Part shown: piece after piece, positions 23,182 to 30,620 of the stretch
How positions within the stretch are numbered: position 1 is the first letter of the stretch
Layout: each line of letters opens with the position of its first letter
NCBI GenBank assembly: GCA_964625745.1
Contig: CAZVCJ010000008.1
Coordinates: 1-51,721, forward strand
Length of the DNA: 51,721 bases
Reading direction: 5' to 3'
Source of the DNA: CAZVCJ01 sp964625745
GTDB taxonomy: Bacteria > Chloroflexota > Anaerolineae > VGOG01
The notes under the pieces: generated by a model
Told to the model about the DNA's origin: nothing
Database searches by the model: none
The model's input: the letters and a program-made list of their open reading frames with translations, nothing else
Position numbers and translations under genes: made by a program

Positions 23182-23214
23182 AGACTTCCGAAGTCTGGCA
23201 GACTTCGGAAGTCT
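23182..23214. repeat. ACTTCCGAAGT palindrome pair
   Basis: AGACTTCCGAAGTCTG is followed after one base by CAGACTTCGGAAGTCT, giving a 16-pair hairpin between hdrC and hdrB. Confidence 0.85.
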
Positions 23215-23220
23215 GTGTTT

Positions 23221-23844
23221 CTACCGTCCTGCTCTTCTGTAGAGCTCCTTCACCTGGCCCAGGGCCTTGACCCGTTCTGGCAGGATCGGTATCTTGCGCT
23301 TGAGCAGCAGAGTGACCGCCACATCAATATTGGAGCGAAGAATGGAGATTAAGTCTCTGCTCCTCAACACGTATTCGGCCAACATGGTGGTCTCGTGCAC
23401 TCGCCCGAATATCTTGATGCTGTTCACGAAAGCACGATGCAGGGCGTAGACAGTGGTCTCTGGCGGGGTATACCCCGCCTCCAGAGACATGTACTTGAGG
23501 GTGTCCATTACTGGAGCCAGGCGAATCTCATTGGGACAGCGGGTGCCGCAGGCCTCGCAGCCCACGCACAGCCAGGGAGCCGAGCTCTTAAGCAGCGGCT
23601 CCCTCATGCCCAGTTGGATCATCTTCAACACCTGGGCCGGCTGGTAGTCCATAGCATAGGCGGTAGGGCAACCGACGGTGCACTTCTGGCAGTAGTAACA
23701 ACGGAATACGTTCTCGCCGCTCCGCCGTTGTACCTCCAGGGCGAAGCTGGAGGTTGGAGGTTGGAGGTTGGAGGTTGGAGATTGGATGTTAGATGTTGGA
23801 CGTTTTACGTTTGACGTTTCACGTTTCACGTTTGACGTTTCCAT
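23221..23844 (-). CDS. hdrC: HdrC-type ferredoxin subunit with repeat-derived N-terminus
   Basis: The HdrC core begins near residue 33 (FALEVQRRSGENVFRCYYC) and holds two [4Fe-4S] motifs: CYYCQKCTVGCP and CVGCEACGTRCP. It passes electrons from HdrA to HdrB. The first about 32 residues (METSNVKRETSNVKRPTSN and following) are translation of a degenerate tandem repeat at 23745-23842, so the true start may be further in, or the repeat may have created the present start. The stop of the FrhB-like gene directly precedes this start. Confidence 0.88.
   Translation of the reverse strand: METSNVKRETSNVKRPTSNIQSPTSNLQPPTSSFALEVQRRSGENVFRCYYCQKCTVGCPTAYAMDYQPAQVLKMIQLGMREPLLKSSAPWLCVGCEACGTRCPNEIRLAPVMDTLKYMSLEAGYTPPETTVYALHRAFVNSIKIFGRVHETTMLAEYVLRSRDLISILRSNIDVAVTLLLKRKIPILPERVKALGQVKELYRRAGR
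23745..23842. repeat. Degenerate TTGGAGG/ACGTTTGACGTTTC tandem repeat at the hdrC start
   Basis: About 13 variable units of 6-8 bases (GGTTGGAG, GATTGGAT, GTTTGACG, GTTTCACG) run without a break and encode the N-terminal residues of HdrC. It belongs to the same class as 14581-14653, 26437-26482 and 26883-26930. Confidence 0.85.
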
Positions 23845-24987
23845 TTACTCCCTCTCCCCCAAACTGGTCAGCTCGTCCTCACGGAAAGTCGCCACCGGCA
23901 GTTCCTCCTCCAGGCTCCTGCCGGGCACATAATCGAACAGAGCTTGCACCTTCTCCCCCACCGCGCGGAAGATGGTAGCCACTGGCAGGTCGTTAGGGCA
24001 GGCACTCTCGCACATCCCGCACCCCACGCAAGAGGTGGCCATGTGGTTGAGCCGCGTCAACTGGAAGATCAGGGTATCGGTGGGCATGCGGATTGAGCCT
24101 CTGCGGTTGGCCCATCTGAAATACTGCGCGGAGGCGTGGTCGAACGTGGCCGTGCGGAAGATGCACTCCTTGCAGTAGCAGATCGGGCAAGCCACCATGC
24201 AGTTGTGGCAGCGGATACAGCGCGAGAACTCGGCCAGCAGGCTGGGCATGTCCGACACGCGCTGGCGAAACTCGGCGAAGCGGCGGTCGCGCTCTGCTGT
24301 CCGCTCTGCCACCAGCCTGTCCACTGCCCCCCCTCTGTCCCCCCCAACCCTGGGGGGGAGGCCAGCCTCTCTGCTTAACTCCAACTGCTCGGCCAATTCA
24401 TCGCTGGTGGTGATCAGTATCTCGCTGGCTGTGTCCACCCCGATCAGGCCCACGGTCAGATTAACGCCCTGGGGAACAGGATACTCGCACATCTGACAGG
24501 CCACCCGGAACTGATGGCCCTCGCTCGGTGCGAGGCGGCCCTCTTTCGCCTGCGACAGCAGGCCCGCGGAAAGCTGACCGTTGCTGCCTCTTGCTAGCTC
24601 GGCATAGTCGTTCATCTCGTAGGTACCCAGGCAATCCACGCCGATGAGGACCACGTTGTCCAGACTGGCCTGCTTCAGCTTGACCAGCTCGATCAAAGCT
24701 CTGATCTCGCAAGAGCGCAGCACCGCCCCCAGCCGGCCCACCGCTCCCGTCTCCGTCAGGTCCGACACCAGCCTGGCGGAGTTCACCGGCAACACCGGCG
24801 CAATGGGATCAACGTTCTCTAGCCTGGTCGGATCGGTGAACAGCGTCTGGACGACGTTATCGCCAGCCGGTGTGTGCATAGGCACCAGCAAGGCATCCAC
24901 GATCTCCTTTTCCAGTAACCCCCGCAGGAAAGCGGTCATCGTCTCCAGAGCGCCGCCCTTTACTTCGAGTCTGTAATCAGTATTCAT
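23845..24987 (-). CDS. FrhB/FdhB-like iron-sulfur protein of the Hdr cluster
   Basis: The 380-aa protein has the layout of coenzyme F420 hydrogenase/formate dehydrogenase beta-type proteins: an N-terminal domain (PMHTPAGDNVVQTLFTDP, LRSCEIRALIELVKL, IGVDCLGTYE) followed by CIRCHNCMVACPICYC and CVGCGMCESACP for two or more [4Fe-4S] clusters. It could oxidise or reduce a soluble carrier (NADH or F420 type) and feed HdrABC. ATG 24987 follows a GGGGGA stretch; an in-frame ATG-like start 27 bases earlier is possible. A partial repeat at 24330-24362 encodes PPRVGGDRGG inside it. Confidence 0.82.
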   Translation of the reverse strand: MNTDYRLEVKGGALETMTAFLRGLLEKEIVDALLVPMHTPAGDNVVQTLFTDPTRLENVDPIAPVLPVNSARLVSDLTETGAVGRLGAVLRSCEIRALIELVKLKQASLDNVVLIGVDCLGTYEMNDYAELARGSNGQLSAGLLSQAKEGRLAPSEGHQFRVACQMCEYPVPQGVNLTVGLIGVDTASEILITTSDELAEQLELSREAGLPPRVGGDRGGAVDRLVAERTAERDRRFAEFRQRVSDMPSLLAEFSRCIRCHNCMVACPICYCKECIFRTATFDHASAQYFRWANRRGSIRMPTDTLIFQLTRLNHMATSCVGCGMCESACPNDLPVATIFRAVGEKVQALFDYVPGRSLEEELPVATFREDELTSLGERE

Positions 24988-25052
24988 ATCCTGACTATCC
25001 CCCTTGATAGGCACTTATTCCTCGTTACTCGTGACCTGTTACTCATCACTTC

Positions 25053-25475
25053 CTATGTCCCCCATAGCTCCCGCAGCGGGTTCGGCCCCTTCTCCTTGAG
25101 ATCAGCCACCATCTCCTTCACCGTGTCGGCGAAGTACTGGCCCTCGCTGGCACTGATCCAGCGCAGCCACACCCGGTCGTCGTCGAAGCCCATCTGCTGC
25201 AGGATGCTCTTCAGGATGGCCACCCGCCGTCGGGCCTTGTAGTTGCCGCTCTGATAGTGGCAGTCGCCGGGGTGACACCCGCCGATCAGCACCCCGTCGG
25301 CCCCTTCGAGCAGAGCTTTGAGAACGTAGGTCACGTCCAGCCCGCCGGAACACATCAGGCGGATGATGCGGATATTGGGTGGGTACTGAATGCGCGATGT
25401 GCCAGCCAGGTCCGCACCTGTATAGGTGCACCAGTTACACAGAAAAGCGATGATACGCGGTTCGAAATCGTCCAT
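25053..25475 (-). CDS. mvhD: MvhD-type [2Fe-2S] electron-transfer subunit
   Basis: The 140-aa protein matches MvhD: IIAFLCNWCTYTGADLAG, IRLMCSGGLDVTYVLKA and LIGGCHPGDCHYQSGNYKA, with the conserved cysteines. MvhD links HdrA to its electron source. ATG 25475 follows AGGAGAGG; a longer frame upstream is only translated repeat. No MvhA or MvhG hydrogenase genes are present, so the source must be another module such as NuoEF or the FrhB-like protein. Confidence 0.92.
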   Translation of the reverse strand: MDDFEPRIIAFLCNWCTYTGADLAGTSRIQYPPNIRIIRLMCSGGLDVTYVLKALLEGADGVLIGGCHPGDCHYQSGNYKARRRVAILKSILQQMGFDDDRVWLRWISASEGQYFADTVKEMVADLKEKGPNPLRELWGT

Positions 25476-25495
25476 TTGATTCCTCTCCTTCGGAT

Positions 25496-25630
25496 TGGTG
25501 TCATTGCGAGCCGAAGCCGCGAGCGCAGCATGGCGGGCAGCGAAGCAATCTCCCGCCAGGTTGGGGATTGCTTCGGCGCAAACCATGCCCTGAGCGCAGC
25601 GAACGGGAGCGCGCCTCGCAATGACACTCA
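25496..25630. repeat. TGTCATTGCGAG...CTCGCAATGACAC inverted repeat
   Basis: The ends GTGTCATTGCGAG and CTCGCAATGACAC face each other over about 110 bases rich in GCAGCGAAGCAATC units. This is a common type of dispersed palindromic repeat; here it separates hdrA-2 from mvhD. Confidence 0.85.
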
Positions 25631-25632
25631 AG

Positions 25633-28600
25633 TTACTCTGACATCATCAACGCATCTACGGCCATCAGCATCTGCTTCGGCTCGAAAGACACCTGCGCGG
25701 TGGCCTTGTTGGGACAAACCATGGCGCAGACGCCGCAGCCCTTGCAGAGCACTTCTATCACTTTGGCCACGCGCTCGTCGTAATCCAGATAGCGGGCCTC
25801 GTAGGGACAGGCCTCCACACACAGCCCACAGAAGCTGCACAGCCTGGGATTGACCTGTACCAGGGTGTCCTTGCTCTCCAGACGCGGCAAGCTCAGCAGC
25901 GCGGCAGCACGCACGGCCGCACCCTTGGCCTGGCAGATGGTCTCGTCAATGAAACGCGGCGAGTGAGCCAGGCCACACAGGAAAAGGCCCTCCTTGATGA
26001 AGTCCAGCGGCCGCATCTTGGAGTGCGCTTCCTGGAAGAAGCCATCCTCGTCCAAAGGCACACCCAGCACCTGGCTCAGAGCCGCGTTGTCGTGAGGAGC
26101 TATCCCCGTGCTGAGCACCAGCAAATCGGCGTCGAGGGCAATCTCCTGACCCAGGATGGGCTCGCGCAGGCTCACCCGCAGGCCGTTGCCCGCCGCCTCG
26201 ACGCGGGGCTTGTCGGGCAGCTCGTAGCGGATGAAGACCACGCCCTTGTCCCGCGCCTCCCTGTAGTACAGCTCATGGAAGCCGTAGGCCCTGAGCTCCC
26301 GATAGAGGACGTACACCCTGGTCTCAGGATTCAGCTCCTTGAGCTTGAGGGCGTTCTTGATGGCGTGGGAGCAGCAGACCCGGCTGCAGTAGGGGCGGTT
26401 TTCGTCGCGGGAATCCACACATTGAATCATAACTACGGTTTGGGTATTGGGTATTGGGTATTGGGTATTGGATATTTGGGCTTCCAGTTCCTTCTGAGTG
26501 AGGACTCTGTCGTGCTGGCCGTAGAGGTACTCGGTGGTGGTGGCTGGCTGAGCGCCGGTGGCTACGATGATGGCGCCGTGCTCCAACACCTCGTCACTGT
26601 CGTCGGGCAGAGCCAGCGTCGTCAGGAAGTTCCCTTTAGTTCCTCTGAGCTCCCTCACCTCTGTGTTGCGATACACCCTGACCAGCTCGTTCGCCTCCAC
26701 CCGCTCGATGAGCGAGCCGAGCAACTCCTGGGGCTTCCCGCCCTCCAGGGTGTAATGCGCCGTCCACAAATTGCCGCCCAGCTCCTCGCCCTTCTCCACC
26801 AGATCCACCCCGAAGCCCAGCTCGGCCAGTTCCAGGGCCGCGGTCAGGCCAGCCAAGCCCCCTCCGATGACCAGCCCTCTTCTGGATATTGGGGATTGGA
26901 TATTGGGGATTGGATATTGGAAGGTGGACCTGGTCACGGCTATCTCCACCGCAGCCTGGGCCTTGGCCGTAGCTTGCTGTGGCAGATCTCTGTGCACCCA
27001 GGCGATGCCCTCGCGGATGTCGGCCCGCTCCAGCAGGTGAGGGTTCAATCCTACCTCCTGCATGAGGGCGGCAAACTCAGGCTGGTAAAGACGATGCGAG
27101 CAACCCGCAATCACCACCCGATTAAGCCCCTGCTCCTCGATGGCCTCTTTGACAGCCGCCAAATCCGCGCCACAGGCATCGTCTACCACCCTGACCAGGG
27201 CCGTGCCGTCCAGCCCACCCGCATATTCCGCCACCGCCTCAACATCCACCACCTCTGAAACCTGGCCCTGGCAGGTGCAAACGAACACGCCCACCCGCGG
27301 CTCCTCGTCGCTGACATCCCGCTCGACTTGCGTGAGTTTCGATCCTTCGGCCAAGCTCAGGACAGGGTTTGGCGTTTCGGGTTTCGAGTTAACTCCCAGA
27401 CCCGAAACTCGAAACACGGAACTCAGAACCCCCGCCGCCTCGGCCACCGTCTCGGGGATGTCCTTGGGCTCCCTGAAAGCTCCGCCCACAAACACGCCGG
27501 GGCGGGTCGTCTCGTGAGGCGCGAAGCGGTCGGTGGCGCAGAAGCCAAACTCGTTCAGCTCGACGCCCAACCTGCTGGCCAAGTCCCTGAATCCCTCGGG
27601 CGCAGCCAGTCCCACCGCGAGGACGACCATGCCGAAGTCTTCTTCGCGGAGGGTGCCATCTTCACCCACGAAGGCCACCCGCAGGTCGTGGGTCTGGGGC
27701 ACTTCCTTGATCGAGGAAACCATGCAGCGGCGATAGGCCACCCCAGGCAGGTTCTCCACGCGGTTGAAGTAGCGCTCGTAGCCCTTGCCAACGATGCGGA
27801 TGTCCATGAAGAACACCGTGGCGTCCAGATCGGGCGCGATTTCCTTGGCCGCCACCAGTTGCTTGGCGGTGTACATGCAGCACACCGACGAGCAATAGGG
27901 ATAACCGATGGACTCGTCCCGCGAGCCGACGCATTGAATGAAGGCCACGCGGCCGGGGGCCGCCCCGTCAGAGGGTCGCACCAGGTGGGCCTGGGTGGAG
28001 CCAGCCAGGCTGACCATGCGCTCGAACTCGAGGCTGGTCAGCACGTTGTCGTAGTAGCCATAGCCGAACTCGCCCTTGAGGCGGGCGTCGAAAGCCTGGT
28101 AGCCAGGGCTCAAAATGACCGCCCCCACCTCGATCTCAGAGCACCGCTCGACCATCTCCAGATCAATAGCCTGCGTGGGGCAGACCTCGACGCACTTACC
28201 GCACCTCGTGCAGTAGTCCATGTCTATCACGTAGGCATCGGGCACGGCGCGGGTAGGCGGACGATAGATGGCTTTCACTTTGTGCAAATGGCCTTCGTAA
28301 TCGTCGGGCCGCCCCACAGGGCAGACCTCGACGCACAGGCCGCAATTATTGCACTTTTCAACGTCAACGTAGCGTGGTCGGTGCTTGACCAGCGCCCTGA
28401 AATCGCCCGCCTCTCCCTCCAGGGATTCCACCTCGGCGCAGGGCAGGATCTCGATGTTGGGATTCATCCCGCACTCCAGGGTGGGGCAATATGAGGGCTG
28501 GTCGGGCAGCATGATGCATAAGCCGCACGAATCGGTGGGAAAAGTGCGGTCCAGCAGGTGCATTGAGCCGCCGATGCCCGGCGCGCTGTCCAGCAGATAG

Positions 28601-28710
28601 ACCTTGTACCCCATCTGGGCCAGCAGTTGGGCCGAGCCCATGCCGCTGATGCCAGCTCCTACAATTAAGACCGAACCATCCTTGGTTGAAATGCCCGAAT
28701 GAACTACCAT
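25633..28710 (-). CDS. hdrA: Tandem-fused double HdrA flavoprotein (HdrA-2, 1025 aa)
   Basis: Two HdrA units are joined. Unit 1: FAD motif LIVGAGISGMGSAQLLA (about 15), FPTDSCGLC, ferredoxin insertion CNNCGLCVEVCP and CTRCGKCVEVCP, FIQCVGSRDESIGYPYCS. Unit 2: N-terminal VFVCTCQGQVSEVVDV (about 475), FAD motif GLVIGGGLAGLTAALELA (about 620), MIQCVDSRDENRPYCS, and a final ferredoxin CSFCGLCVEACP and CKGCGVCAMVCP. Unit 2 lacks the ferredoxin insertion. Such fusions could bring two FAD sites into one chain. Repeats are read in frame at three places: between the units (27343-27430), before the second FAD motif (26883-26930), and before MIQCVDSRD (26437-26482). It is probably the HdrA for HdrBC and MvhD. 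Confidence 0.92.
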   Translation of the reverse strand: MVVHSGISTKDGSVLIVGAGISGMGSAQLLAQMGYKVYLLDSAPGIGGSMHLLDRTFPTDSCGLCIMLPDQPSYCPTLECGMNPNIEILPCAEVESLEGEAGDFRALVKHRPRYVDVEKCNNCGLCVEVCPVGRPDDYEGHLHKVKAIYRPPTRAVPDAYVIDMDYCTRCGKCVEVCPTQAIDLEMVERCSEIEVGAVILSPGYQAFDARLKGEFGYGYYDNVLTSLEFERMVSLAGSTQAHLVRPSDGAAPGRVAFIQCVGSRDESIGYPYCSSVCCMYTAKQLVAAKEIAPDLDATVFFMDIRIVGKGYERYFNRVENLPGVAYRRCMVSSIKEVPQTHDLRVAFVGEDGTLREEDFGMVVLAVGLAAPEGFRDLASRLGVELNEFGFCATDRFAPHETTRPGVFVGGAFREPKDIPETVAEAAGVLSSVFRVSGLGVNSKPETPNPVLSLAEGSKLTQVERDVSDEEPRVGVFVCTCQGQVSEVVDVEAVAEYAGGLDGTALVRVVDDACGADLAAVKEAIEEQGLNRVVIAGCSHRLYQPEFAALMQEVGLNPHLLERADIREGIAWVHRDLPQQATAKAQAAVEIAVTRSTFQYPIPNIQSPISRRGLVIGGGLAGLTAALELAELGFGVDLVEKGEELGGNLWTAHYTLEGGKPQELLGSLIERVEANELVRVYRNTEVRELRGTKGNFLTTLALPDDSDEVLEHGAIIVATGAQPATTTEYLYGQHDRVLTQKELEAQISNTQYPIPNTQTVVMIQCVDSRDENRPYCSRVCCSHAIKNALKLKELNPETRVYVLYRELRAYGFHELYYREARDKGVVFIRYELPDKPRVEAAGNGLRVSLREPILGQEIALDADLLVLSTGIAPHDNAALSQVLGVPLDEDGFFQEAHSKMRPLDFIKEGLFLCGLAHSPRFIDETICQAKGAAVRAAALLSLPRLESKDTLVQVNPRLCSFCGLCVEACPYEARYLDYDERVAKVIEVLCKGCGVCAMVCPNKATAQVSFEPKQMLMAVDALMMSE
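26437..26482. repeat. GGGTATT tandem repeat inside hdrA-2
   Basis: Four to five GGGTATT units plus variants, read in frame as NTQYPIPNTQ before VVMIQCVDSRD. Confidence 0.85.
26883..26930. repeat. GGATATTGGGGATT tandem repeat inside hdrA-2
   Basis: GGATATTGGGGATTGGATAT-type units read in frame as FQYPIPNIQSPIS directly before the second FAD motif. Confidence 0.85.
27343..27430. repeat. Composite repeat at the unit junction of hdrA-2
   Basis: A CCTTCGGCCAAGCTCAGGAC copy (27344-27363) is followed by GTTTCGGGTTTCGAG and its inverted arm CCCGAAACTCGAAAC (27378-27416). Together they encode a linker of about 25 residues between the two HdrA units. Confidence 0.85.
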
Positions 28711-28732
28711 CTAAGACTCCCGTTCAATCCCT

Positions 28733-29011
28733 TTATAAAAGAATTCCATACGCTGTGCGCCGATGGATCACGGCGTATATTCTTAGTTCCTGTTTCACCT
28801 GTTCCCATGCAATGCTTCTCCCCGCCAAATCATTCTCCCTGGCCCGCTGCATTCTGGCGATAAACTCAGGGTTGCGCAGCAGAAGCCAATCTTCCAGCTC
28901 CTCTATGTCCCCATGAATTAACACCATTTTCAGAATCCGCAGAGGTATCGCCATAGTGGGCTCCTTCACGGTGGACACTAAGTCGGCATGAACTCCCTGA
29001 CGTGCTGACAT
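28733..29011 (-). CDS. Small unknown protein with antitoxin-like C-terminus
   Basis: The 92-aa ORF starts at ATG 29011 behind GGGAGGGG. Its second half (NPEFIARMQRARENDLAGRSIAWEQVKQEL) resembles the C-terminal tail of Phd/RelB-type antitoxins, in which a NPE..ARI..A......G.....EE pattern is common. No toxin gene is adjacent, so it may be an orphan antitoxin or a remnant. It separates hdrA-2 from the NuoG-HdrA fusion gene. Confidence 0.5.
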   Translation of the reverse strand: MSARQGVHADLVSTVKEPTMAIPLRILKMVLIHGDIEELEDWLLLRNPEFIARMQRARENDLAGRSIAWEQVKQELRIYAVIHRRTAYGILL

Positions 29012-29084
29012 CTCTTTTCCCCTCCCAGCCTCAGTTGATGATCCGGGGCACATTCTTGTCTGAAACACCAGGTTCAGCCCCCAC

Positions 29085-30611
29085 CTATGACTCCTGTTTG
29101 AGCTTTGCCTGTTCTTGCCGCAAGATCACGATGACCGACGAAGCGGCGGCTTTGGCCTGGGCTACGGTGTCGGGGATGTCCTTGGGCCCCTGGCAGCACC
29201 CCGCCAGGTAGATGCCATCTCTGGCGGTGTCCACTGGCCGCATCTTGGGATGTGCCTCAGCGAAGAAACCTTCAGACGAGCGCTCCAGATTCAACAGCCC
29301 CGCCACATCTTCCACATCGGCTCGCGGCACGACGCCCGTGGCCAGCACCACCAGGTCGGCCTCCATCTCCAACGGCTCACCCAGCAGGGTGTCCTCAGCC
29401 CGTACCACCACCCTGTCCCCTCGCTTGTAGATCTCCGATACGCTGCCCCGACGGTACATCACACCCTCGCGCTTCACCCGGTCGTAAAACTCCTCGTAAC
29501 CCTTGCCAAAGGCCCGCACGTCCATGTAGAAGACCGTCACGTTCGCCTTTGGTATTCTCTCCTCGACCAGGTGGGCCTGCTTGGCGGTGTACATGCAGCA
29601 CACTCGCGAGCAATACTCGTTGCCCACGGTCTGATCTCGCGAGCCCACGCACTGGATGAACACCACATCTTTCGGCTCTTTGCCGTTGAGGGTGATCTTC
29701 CCCGCCGTAGGGCCGGAGGCCGAGGCCAGGCGCTCGAATTCGAGGGCGGTGATGACGTTGGGGTACTTGCCATAGCCCAGCTCCGGCTTGAGGTGGGCAT
29801 CGAACTGGTCGTAGCCGGTGGCCACCACGATGGCCCCCACGTCCAGCTCCACGATCTCATCTTCTTGCTCGTAGTCAATGGCGCCGGCGGGGCAGAAATG
29901 CTCGCAGGCGCGGCAGTTCCCGGTCAGGAAATACAGACAATGCTCTCGGTCAATGACCGGCACGTTGGGCACGGCCTGGGGGAAGGGGGTGTAGATATTG
30001 CCGCGCCCCTGGAGGCCCATGTCGAAGTCCAGAAGCAAGGGCCGCGGCTCCTTATCGGTCACGTCCTCCAGCTTGATGGCCCCCGTGGGGCAGACGAAGG
30101 CGCAGGCCCCGCAGGCGATGCAGTCCTCAGAAATCTGATAGAAAGGCGCAGCCACCTCCCGCTCCACTCCCCGTCCCACAAAACTGATGGCGTTGGCCCC
30201 CACCAGCTCCTGGCAAACTCGCACGCACAGCCCGCACAGGATGCAGTCGTCCTCCTTGAGGGGGAAACGAGGCTTCTCGACACCCAACTCGGCCGCCAAC
30301 TGCTGGAGCAAGGGGACTTCAGGGCAGCGGGCCAGCAACAACTCCACGATCATCCGCCGCCCCTTCAGCACCTTCTCGGAGGCGGTGAAGACCTCGATCT
30401 CGTCGCGGATGGGATAGTTGCAGGCCGTGACCAACCGCGTGCGTCCCCGGTGCATCACTTCCACCGTACACAGCCGACAGACCCCGTAGGGCTCCAGGGC
30501 CTTGTGGTAACACAGGGTGGGAATGGGAATGTTCAGCTTTTCCGCTGCTTCCAGGATGGTGGTATCCTGCTCGACCTCGATTTCCCGCCCGTCTATAACT
30601 ACGCGAATCAT
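29085..30611 (-). CDS. NuoG-like iron-sulfur module fused to the C-terminal half of HdrA (HdrA-3C)
   Basis: Residues 1 to about 80 are a [2Fe-2S] domain (LCYHKALEPYGVCRLC, then VTACN) as in NuoG/HydA/FdhA. Then come CILCGLCVRVC and CIACGACAFVCP (2x[4Fe-4S], about 127-180). From about residue 213 (NIYTPFPQAVPNVPVID) the chain is HdrA, beginning inside the ferredoxin insertion with CLYFLTGNCRACEHFCP and going on through IVVATGYDQFDAHLKPELG, FIQCVGSRDQTVGNEYCS to ILRQEQAKLK. It lacks the HdrA N-domain, the FAD Rossmann motif and the first insertion cluster, which are encoded at 33004-33441. It probably docks NuoEF on the split HdrA. Confidence 0.9.
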   Translation of the reverse strand: MIRVVIDGREIEVEQDTTILEAAEKLNIPIPTLCYHKALEPYGVCRLCTVEVMHRGRTRLVTACNYPIRDEIEVFTASEKVLKGRRMIVELLLARCPEVPLLQQLAAELGVEKPRFPLKEDDCILCGLCVRVCQELVGANAISFVGRGVEREVAAPFYQISEDCIACGACAFVCPTGAIKLEDVTDKEPRPLLLDFDMGLQGRGNIYTPFPQAVPNVPVIDREHCLYFLTGNCRACEHFCPAGAIDYEQEDEIVELDVGAIVVATGYDQFDAHLKPELGYGKYPNVITALEFERLASASGPTAGKITLNGKEPKDVVFIQCVGSRDQTVGNEYCSRVCCMYTAKQAHLVEERIPKANVTVFYMDVRAFGKGYEEFYDRVKREGVMYRRGSVSEIYKRGDRVVVRAEDTLLGEPLEMEADLVVLATGVVPRADVEDVAGLLNLERSSEGFFAEAHPKMRPVDTARDGIYLAGCCQGPKDIPDTVAQAKAAASSVIVILRQEQAKLKQES

Positions 30612-30620
30612 TCTATACCT

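Noticed and set aside
25475..25631. N-terminal extension of MvhD
   Set aside because: The extra residues are translation of the GTCATTGCGAG repeat; a proper ribosome site precedes the inner ATG.
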